A stretch of 64,000 nt of DNA from CAYZJB01 sp964602985. GTDB lineage: Bacteria; CLD3; SB21. The stretch covers positions 186,001 to 250,000 of the forward strand of contig CAZRTJ010000001.1 in NCBI GenBank assembly GCA_964602985.1, given 5' to 3'. Under the pieces are notes generated by a model. It made no database searches and was not told the DNA's origin. It was given only the letters and a program-made list of their open reading frames with translations. Below are positions 53,901 through 62,278 of the stretch, in pieces. Position numbers and translations under genes: made by a program. Position 1 is the stretch's first letter. Every line of letters begins with the position of its first letter.

Positions 53901-56536
53901 CGGTCGAGCGGGAAGGCATTTTGGAATATCGGACGACGGAATGGGTGGGGAATTCTTCCACGTTGGAAATTCCCATTCGCAGTACGTATGCACCCAATTG
54001 CTTTGTCTCCGTCGTTTTGCTTCAGGGTCGCACCGCGTTGCCAACGGCCGGCCGCAGCGACGATCTGGGCAAGCCGGCTTTCAAGATGGGGTACATCGAA
54101 CTGCCGGTCAGTCCGGACGAGAATCGTCTGAAGGTCCAGTTGACCATGAGCAAGACCCGGTACGCGCCGAACGAATGGGTGGACCTCGATATTGAAGTAA
54201 CAGACAAGAGCGGCCGGGGAAGGATCGCCGAGGCCGTCGTGTATGTGCAGGACATCGGTGTGCTGAATCTCTCCGGGTACGCGACTCCGAATCCCTTTGA
54301 GCATTTTTACAGTCGCCGGGCGTTGTCCGTGAAGACCATGGAGTCCCGCAAGTTTATTCTTGAGCAGTTGGCTGAGAAGGACCTTCGCGACAAAGGATTG
54401 TCCGGCGGCGGAGGCGGCGAGGATGAAATGGCGGCCATCGCTGTGCGCAAGGACTTCCGGTCCTGTGTGTATTGGAACCCGGGCGTGACAACGGATGCAT
54501 CGGGGCGGGCCCGAGTTCGCTTTCAAATGCCGGAAAATCTAAGCGGATTTCGTGTCATGGCGGTCGCGCAAACGGCGACCTCGCAATTTGGCAGTGCAGA
54601 GAAGACCATCACAGTCAGCAAAGATCTGATGCTGCGTCCGGCGCTGCCGCGATTTGCGCGAGTGGGGGATCGACTGGAAGCCGGTGTGATCGTCCATAAT
54701 TATTCGGACAACGACGGAACCGTCAAGATCCAGGTGGACGCGGCCGGGATGGAAGTGGGGGAGGACGCTGTCAAGACGATTGCGTTGAAGAAGGGCGGCG
54801 CAGAAGAAGTTCGATATGCATTTCGCGTGCGGGATGAAAATGTCGGACGATTTACCTTCAAAGCCGCCATGGGGAGTCTGACCGACGGCGTAGAAGTGAC
54901 GATTCCACTGCGGATGCCGTCGATTCTGGAGACGGTCGCCATGAGCGGGAGCGCCACGGAGTCCAAACAGGAGGCGGTGCGCGTACCCAAAGCGGTGGCA
55001 TCGGGTAAGGGGGGGCTGGACATCCGGACATCGTCAACGGCCCTGGTCGACCTGGATGCATCGATGAGTTATCTTTTTGAGTATCCATACGGTTGTTTGG
55101 AGCAGAAGACCTCGCGCGCCCTGCCGATGATCTTGTTTGGCGACGTTGTCGAAGCGTTCGGATTGCCGGGGATCAAAGGGTCGGAGCATGCGATTCCGGA
55201 AACGATTCAGGAATACTTGGACGAAGTGGGTGACTACCAGACCTACAGCGGCGGGTTTTCGTATTGGAAGGGCAGTCCGTATGAGTCCGCCTATGTCAGC
55301 GCGTATGCGATGATGGCGCTGACCAAAGCGCGGCAACAGGGTTATCGGGTCAATCAATCCGTGTTTGACAAGGGTATCAATTACCTGAAGACTGCGGTTC
55401 GTCAAACCGGCTTTGATGCGTATGGGTTGTTTTACTGGCACACCACGAGGGCGTTTGCATTGAGCGTATTGGCGGACAATCGGTACTATGATGCCTCGGC
55501 GGCGGAATTGTTGTTTCAGCGTCGGGATGAATTACCGCTGTATGCCCGCGCGATGCTGTTGCGCGCGATCGTTTTGGGGAAAGGCAACTCTTCCATGATC
55601 GCGGAACTGCGGCGAGATTTGACGAACGCCATCAAAATGAATCCGACGACGGCGCATTTTGAAGAGCCTGCGGATTACGGGATGAGTTGGTGTTTTCATT
55701 CCAACGTTCGGACGACCGCGGCGATTCTGGAAACCTTTCTAGCCATCGATGGGACCAACGTGCCGTGGGCCGAAAAAGTGATCAAGTATTTGCTGCAAGA
55801 TCGCAAGAGCGGACGCTGGCGCACGACTCAGGAAAATGTCTATGCGTTTTGGGCGATGGGATCTTACTTCCGGACATTTGAGGCAGAAACTCCGAATTTT
55901 CAGACGCAGGTAATGCTGGACGGCGCTCAGATCCTCCAAGCGGTCTATCAGGGCCGCACCGTGAAGGCCGTGTCGGTCGAGTTGCCATTGGATCCCATGC
56001 GGAGGGATGTGGATATTCCACTGATGTTGACAAAGAACGGACCGGGTCGGTTGTACTACACGGTCCGCATGACGTATTCGCCCCTGCAGGGGGTTTCCGC
56101 TCGCGACGAAGGCATGTCCATCCAGAAGAGTTATGAGAATCTCAAGGGTGAAGTCGTGTCCGGATTCCGCGGTGGGGAGACCTACCGAGTCCGCCTTGTC
56201 GTAAAGACGGCCCAGGACAGGCAGTTCGTCGCCTTGGATGATCCGCTTCCCGCCGGTCTGGAGGCTCTCAACACGAGTCTGGCAACCACACAAACCCGGC
56301 ACGAGACGAAGACGTACCGCAGTTGGTGGAAGGGCGGTTTCCATCGTTCCGAAATGCGGGATGATCGAGTGGTGGCCTTTGCGGATTACTTGAACTCGGG
56401 CAGTCACTCGTTCACGTACCTTGTACGCGCAACAACTCTGGGACAATTTGCGGTGCCTCCGACCAAAGCCGAAGCCATGTATGAACCGGAGGTCTTTGGT
56501 CGTACCGAAAATCGCGTCGTCGAGATTCGTCCATGA
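50945..56536 (+). CDS. Bacterial alpha-2-macroglobulin with thioester
   Basis: 1863 residues. An N-terminal membrane or lipoprotein-type signal is present (hydrophobic about 9-22; C27 follows QNG, a poor lipobox). MG-type beta domains fill the first 1100 residues (e.g. TKILVWLTSLKDGKPLPGAWVEI, MYRPGDDVRVKVIA, YKPGDVARILVKSPY). The thioester motif YGCLEQ is intact, with C1384, E1386 and Q1387, inside the alpha-alpha toroid TED domain (about 1350-1640), and a receptor-binding-like MG domain is last. Bacterial A2Ms trap incoming proteases in the periplasm or on the surface and usually accompany penicillin-binding protein PBP1c, which is not here. The ATG overlaps the SemiSWEET stop, and its stop overlaps moaD. 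Confidence 0.96.
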   Translation: MRKKMSYGVGALAILICGVLVLQQNGCLTADRVEARPVAPGVQVLSATPSGLVQDIGQFYAVTAIFNQPMVPLQALPAGDGSGPMVIRPTVKGKYRWMGTQTLAFIPSDTLPLATRFDVKIPAGIKSVSGETLAREYAWSFTTQRPAFVRSNIYEGSDRITLQPTIFLAFSQELSIASARSKVYLMESETGNRVSTDIQFASADEIKNTLSMYSYSYDEDMAPDLVGRVLRVKLLQSLRQESAYEVVMEAGLQGVEGTLGTEQTKKLSFTTYGPLKVVEFKEPQFTNHPIRVRFTNSLNMEDAKERIRLSPSAALTDFFESWDGDYYLYYNLQPRTNYTLSVEPDLTDIYGNRLGRRESMNFNSVDYEPRVDFNSGTHVIESYLSHHFNVFALNPGMIDVKVAALNQNDLIRIEQSGKTDHLKWSVSGSRIPTIPANIQKVIPINTDDVLGSMKSGAVCVELKHAGWYSSRRAILQITDIGMTAKTSPTKILVWLTSLKDGKPLPGAWVEIRDKNGSTKWQGKANARGVAEAPGWTDLGLTAESEWSAPEVYIFATHGEQRAYLSQEMSLGLYNYSINYSWGRGDADEVSGYAFTNQGMYRPGDDVRVKVIARERRNDAWTIAQGDVIAKVRDADYKEVLTQTLTLNSYGGSDLQFAIDKDAPLGYYRIDFHAGDRVVAGTSFQVQEFRPVEVEVTVKPDQPSYVWGEKVKGTLDGHFLFGMPMSRAPVRWHISQHPSSFTPPGWDDYVFGAGSYDDHSYYDGSNIILSRNDTLDDRGLAPFEWNLESDGTAKRGSVLVIEGTVQDKNRQEISGRSSVLVHPGQFYIGLRPKTTFHTLGEPFNVQVLAVNADGTPLPGKSLKIELIRQEWTSVRQKTASGDFEWISTSFDTTESSFAGETLAQPREVSLQPRKTGYYRIRATGKDGNGNGIATECYFYVTGAGYASWRMSNDDKIELVCDKRAYKPGDVARILVKSPYARAQAMITVEREGILEYRTTEWVGNSSTLEIPIRSTYAPNCFVSVVLLQGRTALPTAGRSDDLGKPAFKMGYIELPVSPDENRLKVQLTMSKTRYAPNEWVDLDIEVTDKSGRGRIAEAVVYVQDIGVLNLSGYATPNPFEHFYSRRALSVKTMESRKFILEQLAEKDLRDKGLSGGGGGEDEMAAIAVRKDFRSCVYWNPGVTTDASGRARVRFQMPENLSGFRVMAVAQTATSQFGSAEKTITVSKDLMLRPALPRFARVGDRLEAGVIVHNYSDNDGTVKIQVDAAGMEVGEDAVKTIALKKGGAEEVRYAFRVRDENVGRFTFKAAMGSLTDGVEVTIPLRMPSILETVAMSGSATESKQEAVRVPKAVASGKGGLDIRTSSTALVDLDASMSYLFEYPYGCLEQKTSRALPMILFGDVVEAFGLPGIKGSEHAIPETIQEYLDEVGDYQTYSGGFSYWKGSPYESAYVSAYAMMALTKARQQGYRVNQSVFDKGINYLKTAVRQTGFDAYGLFYWHTTRAFALSVLADNRYYDASAAELLFQRRDELPLYARAMLLRAIVLGKGNSSMIAELRRDLTNAIKMNPTTAHFEEPADYGMSWCFHSNVRTTAAILETFLAIDGTNVPWAEKVIKYLLQDRKSGRWRTTQENVYAFWAMGSYFRTFEAETPNFQTQVMLDGAQILQAVYQGRTVKAVSVELPLDPMRRDVDIPLMLTKNGPGRLYYTVRMTYSPLQGVSARDEGMSIQKSYENLKGEVVSGFRGGETYRVRLVVKTAQDRQFVALDDPLPAGLEALNTSLATTQTRHETKTYRSWWKGGFHRSEMRDDRVVAFADYLNSGSHSFTYLVRATTLGQFAVPPTKAEAMYEPEVFGRTENRVVEIRP

Positions 56537-56778
56537 AGATCGTGGTGAAGTTATTTGCCATGTGCAGGGATGTTGTGGGCGAGGAGTCGGTGCGGCTCGA
56601 CCTGCCCGGCGGATCAAAGGCCTCGGACGTGTGGGACGTCCTGGTTCGGCAATTTCCGGCCCTCGTGCCGTACCGTTCCATCAGTCGTGTCGCGATCAAC
56701 ATGAAGTATGCCGACGAATCAGAGGCAATGAAGGATGGCGACGAGGTGTGCGTGATCCCACCGGTGAGCGGCGGATGA
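56533..56778 (+). CDS. moaD: Molybdopterin synthase sulfur carrier subunit
   Basis: 81-residue ubiquitin-like protein. It has the beta-grasp pattern and ends in the essential Gly-Gly (GDEVCVIPPVSGG, residues 80-81), whose C-terminal thiocarboxylate gives sulfur to precursor Z. FAMCRDVVGEESVRLDLPGG is the typical N-terminal half. ATG overlaps the A2M stop and its stop overlaps moaE (ATGA in both cases). No other Moco genes lie in the window, so moaA, moaC and moeB must be elsewhere. Confidence 0.96.
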   Translation: MKIVVKLFAMCRDVVGEESVRLDLPGGSKASDVWDVLVRQFPALVPYRSISRVAINMKYADESEAMKDGDEVCVIPPVSGG

Positions 56779-57218
56779 TTCGTACCGACCGACTTTGGGT
56801 GCAGGTTCAGACGGAGACCATTGCCGTCCAGGCTGTCCTGGACTTCGTAACGGCGGCGAACTGTGGTGCGGTCAATTGCTTCATCGGGACGGTGCGGGAC
56901 CACATCGATGGACGTACGGTTTCTTCCATGGAGTACGAGGGGTATGCGGAAATGGCCGAACGGGAGATGGAGAGAATCTGTCGGCTTGCCGGGGACCGGT
57001 GGGCTATTCACCGTCTGTGTGTGCACCATCGCCTCGGTCATCTGCAACTGACGGAAGCCAGTATTGTAGTGGCGGTGTCCGCCCCGCACCGCCGCGATGT
57101 ATTTGAGACCGCACAGTTCATCATGGACGCCGTCAAGAAAGACGTTCCGATTTGGAAGCGCGAGCATTTTGCGGATGGCCAAGTCCAGTGGCAGAACGAG
57201 CCACCGGCGGGTGGGTGA
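56775..57218 (+). CDS. moaE: Molybdopterin synthase catalytic subunit
   Basis: 147 residues. MoaE adds two sulfurs to precursor Z with MoaD. The family motifs are clear: GAVNCFIGTVRDH near residues 31-43, MEYEGYAEMAEREM (52-65), RLCVHHRLGHLQLTEASIVVAVSAPHR (80-106), and the catalytic VPIWKRE with K128, preceded by K121-K122. The start is the ATG at 56775, overlapping the moaD stop; the frame is open far upstream inside the A2M gene but has no MoaE similarity there. It is the last of the chained genes; no terminator is visible after it. Confidence 0.96.
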   Translation: MIRTDRLWVQVQTETIAVQAVLDFVTAANCGAVNCFIGTVRDHIDGRTVSSMEYEGYAEMAEREMERICRLAGDRWAIHRLCVHHRLGHLQLTEASIVVAVSAPHRRDVFETAQFIMDAVKKDVPIWKREHFADGQVQWQNEPPAGG

Positions 57219-57318
57219 AGCGATTCCCGAACGCGTCTTTCCCTGCCGCCTTGGTATCGACACAAGAGAATCGCGTTGATCGTTCGTCTGCCACGTGGGG
57301 GATCCGCTGAAAAATACC

Positions 57319-57347
57319 TTGATTGAAGAATGGCCATTCGGTACTTT
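57319..57347 (+). promoter_or_regulatory. Possible promoter of the lipoprotein-kinase unit
   Basis: TTGATT (57319-57324), 17 bp, TACTTT (57342-57347), about 57 bp before the lipoprotein ATG. No other features are evident in the 185-bp gap. Confidence 0.45.
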
Positions 57348-57403
57348 GATGACGTTCTTTCACCAGCGATTGATCCACATACCACTCGATCGAGGTTGAC
57401 GTG

Positions 57404-58462
57404 ATGCGTACATTGGGAAAGTATTCGGCTGTCCTGATTTCACTCTTTCTTGCAAGTTGCGGTTCGTCCAAGGACACATCGTATGCCACCGATCCGGAGT
57501 TGGAGGCGCTCTTTCAAGGGTCCGATTACAAATCGCTGACGGACGCGGCCCGGTACGATATCGCACAGTATTTTCTGAAGCACCATGATTCGACCAACGG
57601 CCGTGCCATTTTGGAGGACATTGCCACGTATAATTCCTACGTGTCGTCCGTAAAGTATCAGTTGGCCCGAATTTATCTGCTGGAAGAAACGATTACCTTT
57701 GCCGCCAAGACGGAGAAAGACGAAGGCGGTCAGATCGTTCGAAACGGGAAGGAATTGGGGGAATCCATCCTGAAGGAAATCCTCGGCGAGTCTCCGGATT
57801 TCATGGCCGCGTATTCGGATTTGATGATGCTTGCGCTGCAACGAGGCGACACGACCTCCTTCGAAGACTATTACCGTCAGGCCAGTGAACGAGAAAAGAC
57901 TTTTCTCGCCTCGGATTATCGGATTGGCTATCTGACGGTGCAGGACCGGGAGAATCCGAAATCGTGGGATGAAGGCACGCAGGTGTTTCGCAAGGCCAAG
58001 GACACCTACCTGGAACTGTATGAATCGTACAAGAATCTCGGGGACATTCAGCGCGTCCAATTTCTCGATACGATGGCGTACCGGTCCTATCGAAAAGCGC
58101 TGGAATATCCCACAGAAGCGTATGACCTGTTTCTTGTGTATTATCACCTCTCGGAGGTATCCGCACGGATATACGAAGCGCGTGGAGATTCGCGCTATCG
58201 GAGTGAAGCCGTGGAGTATGCCTGTCGGAGTCTGAGCCTGTTTCCGGGCTATACGCCCGCACTGTCCATGATTCGGCGCCTCGCCAACGTCCAGTCGGCG
58301 GCGGATTCCGTGAAGAGCCCCGCCGAGTATGCCTCCCCGTTCCAGAGCTACTGCACCGCCCAGCACTCGGACATGAAGATTCAGTCTGTGACGACTAACC
58401 CGGGAGCGATTCCGCGAAGTATTTATCGGGAGACCATCCGCGACAAGAAGAGCAAGAAATAA
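57404..58462 (+). CDS. TPR-like lipoprotein, unknown function
   Basis: 352 residues. The ATG at 57404 has GAGGT seven bases upstream; a GTG one codon earlier is possible. A lipoprotein signal MRTLGKYSAVLISLFLASC gives C19 after the LAS lipobox. The mature part is nearly all helical, with TPR-like pairs (ARYDIAQYFLKHHDSTNGRAIL, VSSVKYQLARIYLLEE, AYSDLMMLALQRGDTTSFEDYY, AYRSYRKALEYPTEAYDLFLVYYHL) without strict spacing. No family recognised. It is followed by a hairpin and then the histidine kinase, so it may be the lipoprotein input for that sensor or simply a neighbour. A basic C-terminus (RDKKSKK) ends the protein. Confidence 0.85.
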   Translation: MRTLGKYSAVLISLFLASCGSSKDTSYATDPELEALFQGSDYKSLTDAARYDIAQYFLKHHDSTNGRAILEDIATYNSYVSSVKYQLARIYLLEETITFAAKTEKDEGGQIVRNGKELGESILKEILGESPDFMAAYSDLMMLALQRGDTTSFEDYYRQASEREKTFLASDYRIGYLTVQDRENPKSWDEGTQVFRKAKDTYLELYESYKNLGDIQRVQFLDTMAYRSYRKALEYPTEAYDLFLVYYHLSEVSARIYEARGDSRYRSEAVEYACRSLSLFPGYTPALSMIRRLANVQSAADSVKSPAEYASPFQSYCTAQHSDMKIQSVTTNPGAIPRSIYRETIRDKKSKK

Positions 58463-58494
58463 CAATGGATTCCGCATCATGCGGAACTCCATTG
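58463..58494 (+). other. Stable hairpin between lipoprotein and kinase
   Basis: CAATGGATTCCGCA (58463-58476) pairs with TGCGGAA and TCCATTG (58480-58494) with one bulged C. No T tract follows, so it is not a simple terminator; it may stabilise or attenuate the mRNA before the kinase gene. Confidence 0.6.
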
Positions 58495-58507
58495 GGACTG
58501 CCTGTGT

Positions 58508-61144
58508 ATGAGCGTCCGTCATCGCGTCACGTATCTCCTCCTCTTTAGCTTTCTCGTCTTTGTTACCGGTTCCATTGTCCTTAGTATTTTGGAGACGCGT
58601 CAATTGTCGATTCTCCGCCAGCGGGAGGAGAGTATCCTTCGTTCCCAGTTGGAGGCGTCACTCTTGATCACGCAGGAGATTCGGCGGGAGCAGATACGTG
58701 TATCAATTGACCAGATTCGCAGGGGCCTTCAGGATGTCGGCGTTTTTGCGAAATTGCGTTCGTTTGCCGGAGTCTGGCGCGCCGATGCCAACGGCCACGT
58801 GGTGTTGATGTATCCGAACACGGAACGCCAATTGGCTCTGGCGGAATTGTGGGAGCGATCACTGGCGCAATCGGATTCCGGATCTTTCTTTTGGGTGGAA
58901 GACGATCAATTGCTGAACGTTCAGCTGGTACGCGATCCTGAATTATGGATCGTGGCCTTCATGGTCACCCCCGAGTTCGTAACCGGTTCCCCCATGAAAG
59001 TCGACGGTCGGTTGGATTGGACACTCGCCAAGCCCTCAGACGAAACGACGGAAGAAATTCGAGGAACCATGCCGTTGGCTGACTTCCGGGGGGAAACGGT
59101 GGCGTATTGCAGTCTATCGAGGCCTTCGTTATTCGTTCGCGATCTGGGCTCGTTGCTGAGAGGGGAACTTCTGTTGTTCGCCGGCTGCTCTCTCGTCGTT
59201 GTGTTCGTCTTGTCTTTCGGACTGCGTTCCTGGATTATCCGTCCGCTGGGGAAGATTGCTGAAAGTTTGCGTACCGATAGAACCGGACCGGTGAGAGATT
59301 TGCAAAAGGATCAGGGTGAATTCGCGGCTATTGCGCAGTTGGTGGATCGATTCCTGGAGCAACGGACGTTTTTGATCGAGGAAGTGGAGCGCCGGATGCG
59401 GTCGGAGAAATCGCTGAAGCGTTCGGAGAGCGACTATCGGGAGTTGTTCGAAAATGCCCAGGATGCGATGGTGATCGCCGATGCGAAAACCACCGAGATT
59501 CTCACCATCAACGTGTCCGGCGGTACCGTTTACGGAGTTCCACACGAACAGTTGGTGGGTCAGACGATCCGGAAACTGTGGAAGCATGACCTGGATTTCT
59601 CCCGATGGTGGCAGGACCTGATGGAGCGGGTGACCAGCAAAGGGGTGGAGGCGGAGCATCAGCGGACGGACGGCCGCGCACTCATCGTGGAGATCAACGC
59701 CGCGCAGATCGCGTATCGCGACCGGAAGTCGATCCTTCTGGTGATCCGTGATATCACCGAAGAGAAGGTCCTCGAGGACATGCGGCTCTCGCACGCGATC
59801 TGGCAGCATATCCCGAAAATCGCATTGGTCATGGATCAGACCGGTCAGGTTACGTTTGTTACCGGCAACGTGGAGTCGGTCTTGGGCTACCGTGCGGATG
59901 AGTTGTACGACGACGGATGGTATCGAGTGGCGGCCGAGGATCCCCTGACCGAACGCGCCAGGATGATGAGGATTGCCAGCGGGGAAGAGGTAACAGACAA
60001 GCCTGTTGAACGACGGGTCATACGCAAGGACGGGACCACCGGATGGCTGTTGTGGTTTGAAGTGCGCGCGCCGGGCGGAATCGTGATCTGCGTGGGCCAC
60101 GACGAGACCGAACAACGTCTGGCCAGGCAGGCCGTGGAGCAAAGTGAAGACCGCTATCGGAGATTGTTTGATGAGAACCCCACGCCGTTGCTGATTCTGG
60201 ATCTGGAGGGCAACGCGATTCTATCGGTCAATCGGGCGGCAGTCGAGATGTACGGATATTCGCGCGAAGACTTTGCCCGGTTGCGTTTTTCTGATCTTTT
60301 GGTGGGAACCGGCGATCACTTGCCTGCTGGTCTGCAGCAACATAAGAAGAAGGACGAGAGCGTCGTGGACGTACAGTGTACGTATCAGGACGTGGGCTGG
60401 GGGCAAACCCAGACGAAGCTGGCGTTGATTCTGGACGTATCCCAGCAGGTCCGTGCGCAGGAAGCGGAATTCGAATTGCAGAAACAAAAGATCCGTATCG
60501 CCGCCATGGTGGAAGCAGTGGAGGAGGAACGACGCAGGATCTCCAAGGAAATGCACGACAGCGTTGGGCAGATGTTAAGCGCGGTGAAGCGGGATTTGGA
60601 GCTATTCCAGAAGTCGGTGGGACGAACTCACGCACAACGGATGGAGTCGATTCAGAATCTCATCCAGACAGCGATTCACGAAACGCGACAAATTGCGTAC
60701 AATCTGATGCCGGCTGCATTGGAACACCTGGGTCTGCTGTATGCCGTGGAGAGTCTGTGCGAGCAGGTTCGCCGCCATACGGGATTGAAGATCCACTTCA
60801 AGACCCATGAATGGAATCGCCGCTGGCCGCCGTCGCTGGAACTTGCGTTCTTCCGGATCATTCAGGAAACGCTGACGAATGTGGTCAAGCATGCGCACGC
60901 TACCGAAGTGCAGGTGCAAATGATCGGGTATCCGGACAAACTGATGGTGCTGATTGAAGACAACGGAGTTGGTTTCCAGAAAACGGAGGACAAACGCGTT
61001 GCGGCGCCCGCGATGGGACTGGTTTCCCTTCGCGAACGCGCGGCGATGCATGGCGGCGTGGTGCACATCGATTCCCAGAAAGGGCGTGGGACGTCAGTAA
61101 TCGTGGAAATACCAGTAGGAGAGACTATCCATGTCGAAAATTGA
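58508..61144 (+). CDS. NarL-type sensor histidine kinase with three PAS domains
   Basis: 878 residues. A first membrane helix (about 9-27), an extracytoplasmic sensor of about 190 residues, a second helix (218-240) with an adjacent HAMP-like RPLGKIAESL, then three PAS domains: about 307-415 (YRELFENAQDAMVIAD), 430-540 (IWQHIPKIALVMDQTG) and 545-655 (YRRLFDENPTPLLILD). The HisKA_3 box EMHDSVGQMLSAVKRDL has phospho-acceptor H683. The ATP domain shows FRIIQETLTNVVKHA, EDNGVGF and GLVSLRERAAMHGG. The class partners with NarL/LuxR-type regulators. The next gene overlaps its end by 14 bp and encodes one. No ribosome site is clear before the ATG. Signal unknown; the PAS domains have no evident heme or flavin residues. 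Confidence 0.95.
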   Translation: MSVRHRVTYLLLFSFLVFVTGSIVLSILETRQLSILRQREESILRSQLEASLLITQEIRREQIRVSIDQIRRGLQDVGVFAKLRSFAGVWRADANGHVVLMYPNTERQLALAELWERSLAQSDSGSFFWVEDDQLLNVQLVRDPELWIVAFMVTPEFVTGSPMKVDGRLDWTLAKPSDETTEEIRGTMPLADFRGETVAYCSLSRPSLFVRDLGSLLRGELLLFAGCSLVVVFVLSFGLRSWIIRPLGKIAESLRTDRTGPVRDLQKDQGEFAAIAQLVDRFLEQRTFLIEEVERRMRSEKSLKRSESDYRELFENAQDAMVIADAKTTEILTINVSGGTVYGVPHEQLVGQTIRKLWKHDLDFSRWWQDLMERVTSKGVEAEHQRTDGRALIVEINAAQIAYRDRKSILLVIRDITEEKVLEDMRLSHAIWQHIPKIALVMDQTGQVTFVTGNVESVLGYRADELYDDGWYRVAAEDPLTERARMMRIASGEEVTDKPVERRVIRKDGTTGWLLWFEVRAPGGIVICVGHDETEQRLARQAVEQSEDRYRRLFDENPTPLLILDLEGNAILSVNRAAVEMYGYSREDFARLRFSDLLVGTGDHLPAGLQQHKKKDESVVDVQCTYQDVGWGQTQTKLALILDVSQQVRAQEAEFELQKQKIRIAAMVEAVEEERRRISKEMHDSVGQMLSAVKRDLELFQKSVGRTHAQRMESIQNLIQTAIHETRQIAYNLMPAALEHLGLLYAVESLCEQVRRHTGLKIHFKTHEWNRRWPPSLELAFFRIIQETLTNVVKHAHATEVQVQMIGYPDKLMVLIEDNGVGFQKTEDKRVAAPAMGLVSLRERAAMHGGVVHIDSQKGRGTSVIVEIPVGETIHVEN

Positions 61145-61796
61145 TATCGTCATTGCAGACGATCATCCGGTCGTGAGGGGTGGGCTGAAGATGGTTCTGG
61201 AGGAACAAGAGGACCTGCGCGTCGTGGCCGAAGCCGAGGATGGAGAGGCCGCTCTCACGCTGATTCAAAAACACAAGCCCGACATCGCCATTGTCGATAT
61301 CGCCATGCCCAAGGTAAACGGCCTGGAGGTGACCCGGCAAGTGAGCGCATCCTTTCCCGGCACACGTGTGATCGTCCTGACGATGCTGAAGGAGTCGGGC
61401 TACCTGTCCAAGGTCATGGAAGCCGGAGCGTACGGCTATCTGCTCAAGGATGCCCCCAGCGACGAAATTGTCACTGCCATTCATCGGGTCCTCGATGGCG
61501 AACGGTATTTCTCACAGAGCGCATACGATTTGATCGGCCGACCGGATACGACGGTTGTCTCTTCAGAGAAACAGGAGATGATCGAACGTCTCACTCCACG
61601 GGAAAAGGAGATTCTCATTCTCGTGGCCGAGGGCTACAACACGCAGGAGATTGCGCAGAAACTGTTCTTGAGTCCCCGGACGGTGGACACGCACCGTGCC
61701 AACATCATGCACAAACTGGGTGTACACAATGCGGTGGCCATGGTTCGCGTGGCGATCGAATGCAATCTGGTGTCTGGAGAAAGTCGTTCCGATTAG
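61131..61796 (+). CDS. NarL/LuxR-family response regulator
   Basis: 221 residues. The receiver (1-120) has the acidic pair D10-D11 and phospho-acceptor D56 in IVDIAMPK, with T84 (LTML) and K106 (LLKDA) in switch positions. The output domain (about 150-215) is a LuxR-type HTH: LTPREKEILILVAEGYNTQEIAQKL FLSPRTVDTHRANIMHKL. Overlaps the kinase gene by 14 bp, so it is the cognate partner. Its stop overlaps the convergent minus-strand gene by 4 bp. Target promoters are not visible in this window. Confidence 0.96.
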   Translation: MSKIDIVIADDHPVVRGGLKMVLEEQEDLRVVAEAEDGEAALTLIQKHKPDIAIVDIAMPKVNGLEVTRQVSASFPGTRVIVLTMLKESGYLSKVMEAGAYGYLLKDAPSDEIVTAIHRVLDGERYFSQSAYDLIGRPDTTVVSSEKQEMIERLTPREKEILILVAEGYNTQEIAQKLFLSPRTVDTHRANIMHKLGVHNAVAMVRVAIECNLVSGESRSD

Positions 61797-62278
61797 TCGA
61801 GGACGCGGATACTCTCGATGATCCGATTGATGGTCACGATCGCGCCGGCATTGTTCAGGTCGTTGTATCCGGTGTCAATGAGAAAGGCGTGGCTCTTGTA
61901 ACTTCCCACACCGACTTTGATGAACGTCTGGAAATTTTCCAATGTTGAAATGCCGGATGAGAACATGAATTTCAAGTTCCGACTGCTGACCTCTTCGTCT
62001 ATCGTGAATTCCGCATTGGCGTACGTGACTTTCAGGTAGGACAGGATCACCTCGTTGGCCGACTTCTTTTCATTTTCCGTATATGTGATGAAAAAATAAA
62101 TCGATTCATCCGGGCTGAAGCATTCGATGTAGTTCTTGTCAAAGTTCTGGTTGATCGTGACCGCCCAGTTCTCCGGCGTTTCAAACTCCACGTGATAGGG
62201 CTTGAATTGGTGTGTGATCCACTCAGGCTGGGCGCTCGCGGCAGAGGAGACGGTGAGGAGACAGAAGAGGAATCTCAT
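61793..62278 (-). CDS. Exported protein, unknown function
   Basis: 161 residues. Signal peptide MRFLFCLLTVSSAASA-QPEW. The mature part has a pattern seen in small PsbP/Mog1-like and related envelope proteins (VEFETPENWAVTINQNF ... YFFITYTENEKKSANEVILSYLK ... AFLIDTGYNDLNNAGAIVTINRIIESIRV), but I cannot name it with confidence. Its ATG overlaps the Bcp stop (ATGA), so it is the last gene of a three-gene minus-strand unit. It is convergent with the response regulator and shares 4 bp with it; no terminator is visible there. Confidence 0.78.
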   Translation of the reverse strand: MRFLFCLLTVSSAASAQPEWITHQFKPYHVEFETPENWAVTINQNFDKNYIECFSPDESIYFFITYTENEKKSANEVILSYLKVTYANAEFTIDEEVSSRNLKFMFSSGISTLENFQTFIKVGVGSYKSHAFLIDTGYNDLNNAGAIVTINRIIESIRVLD

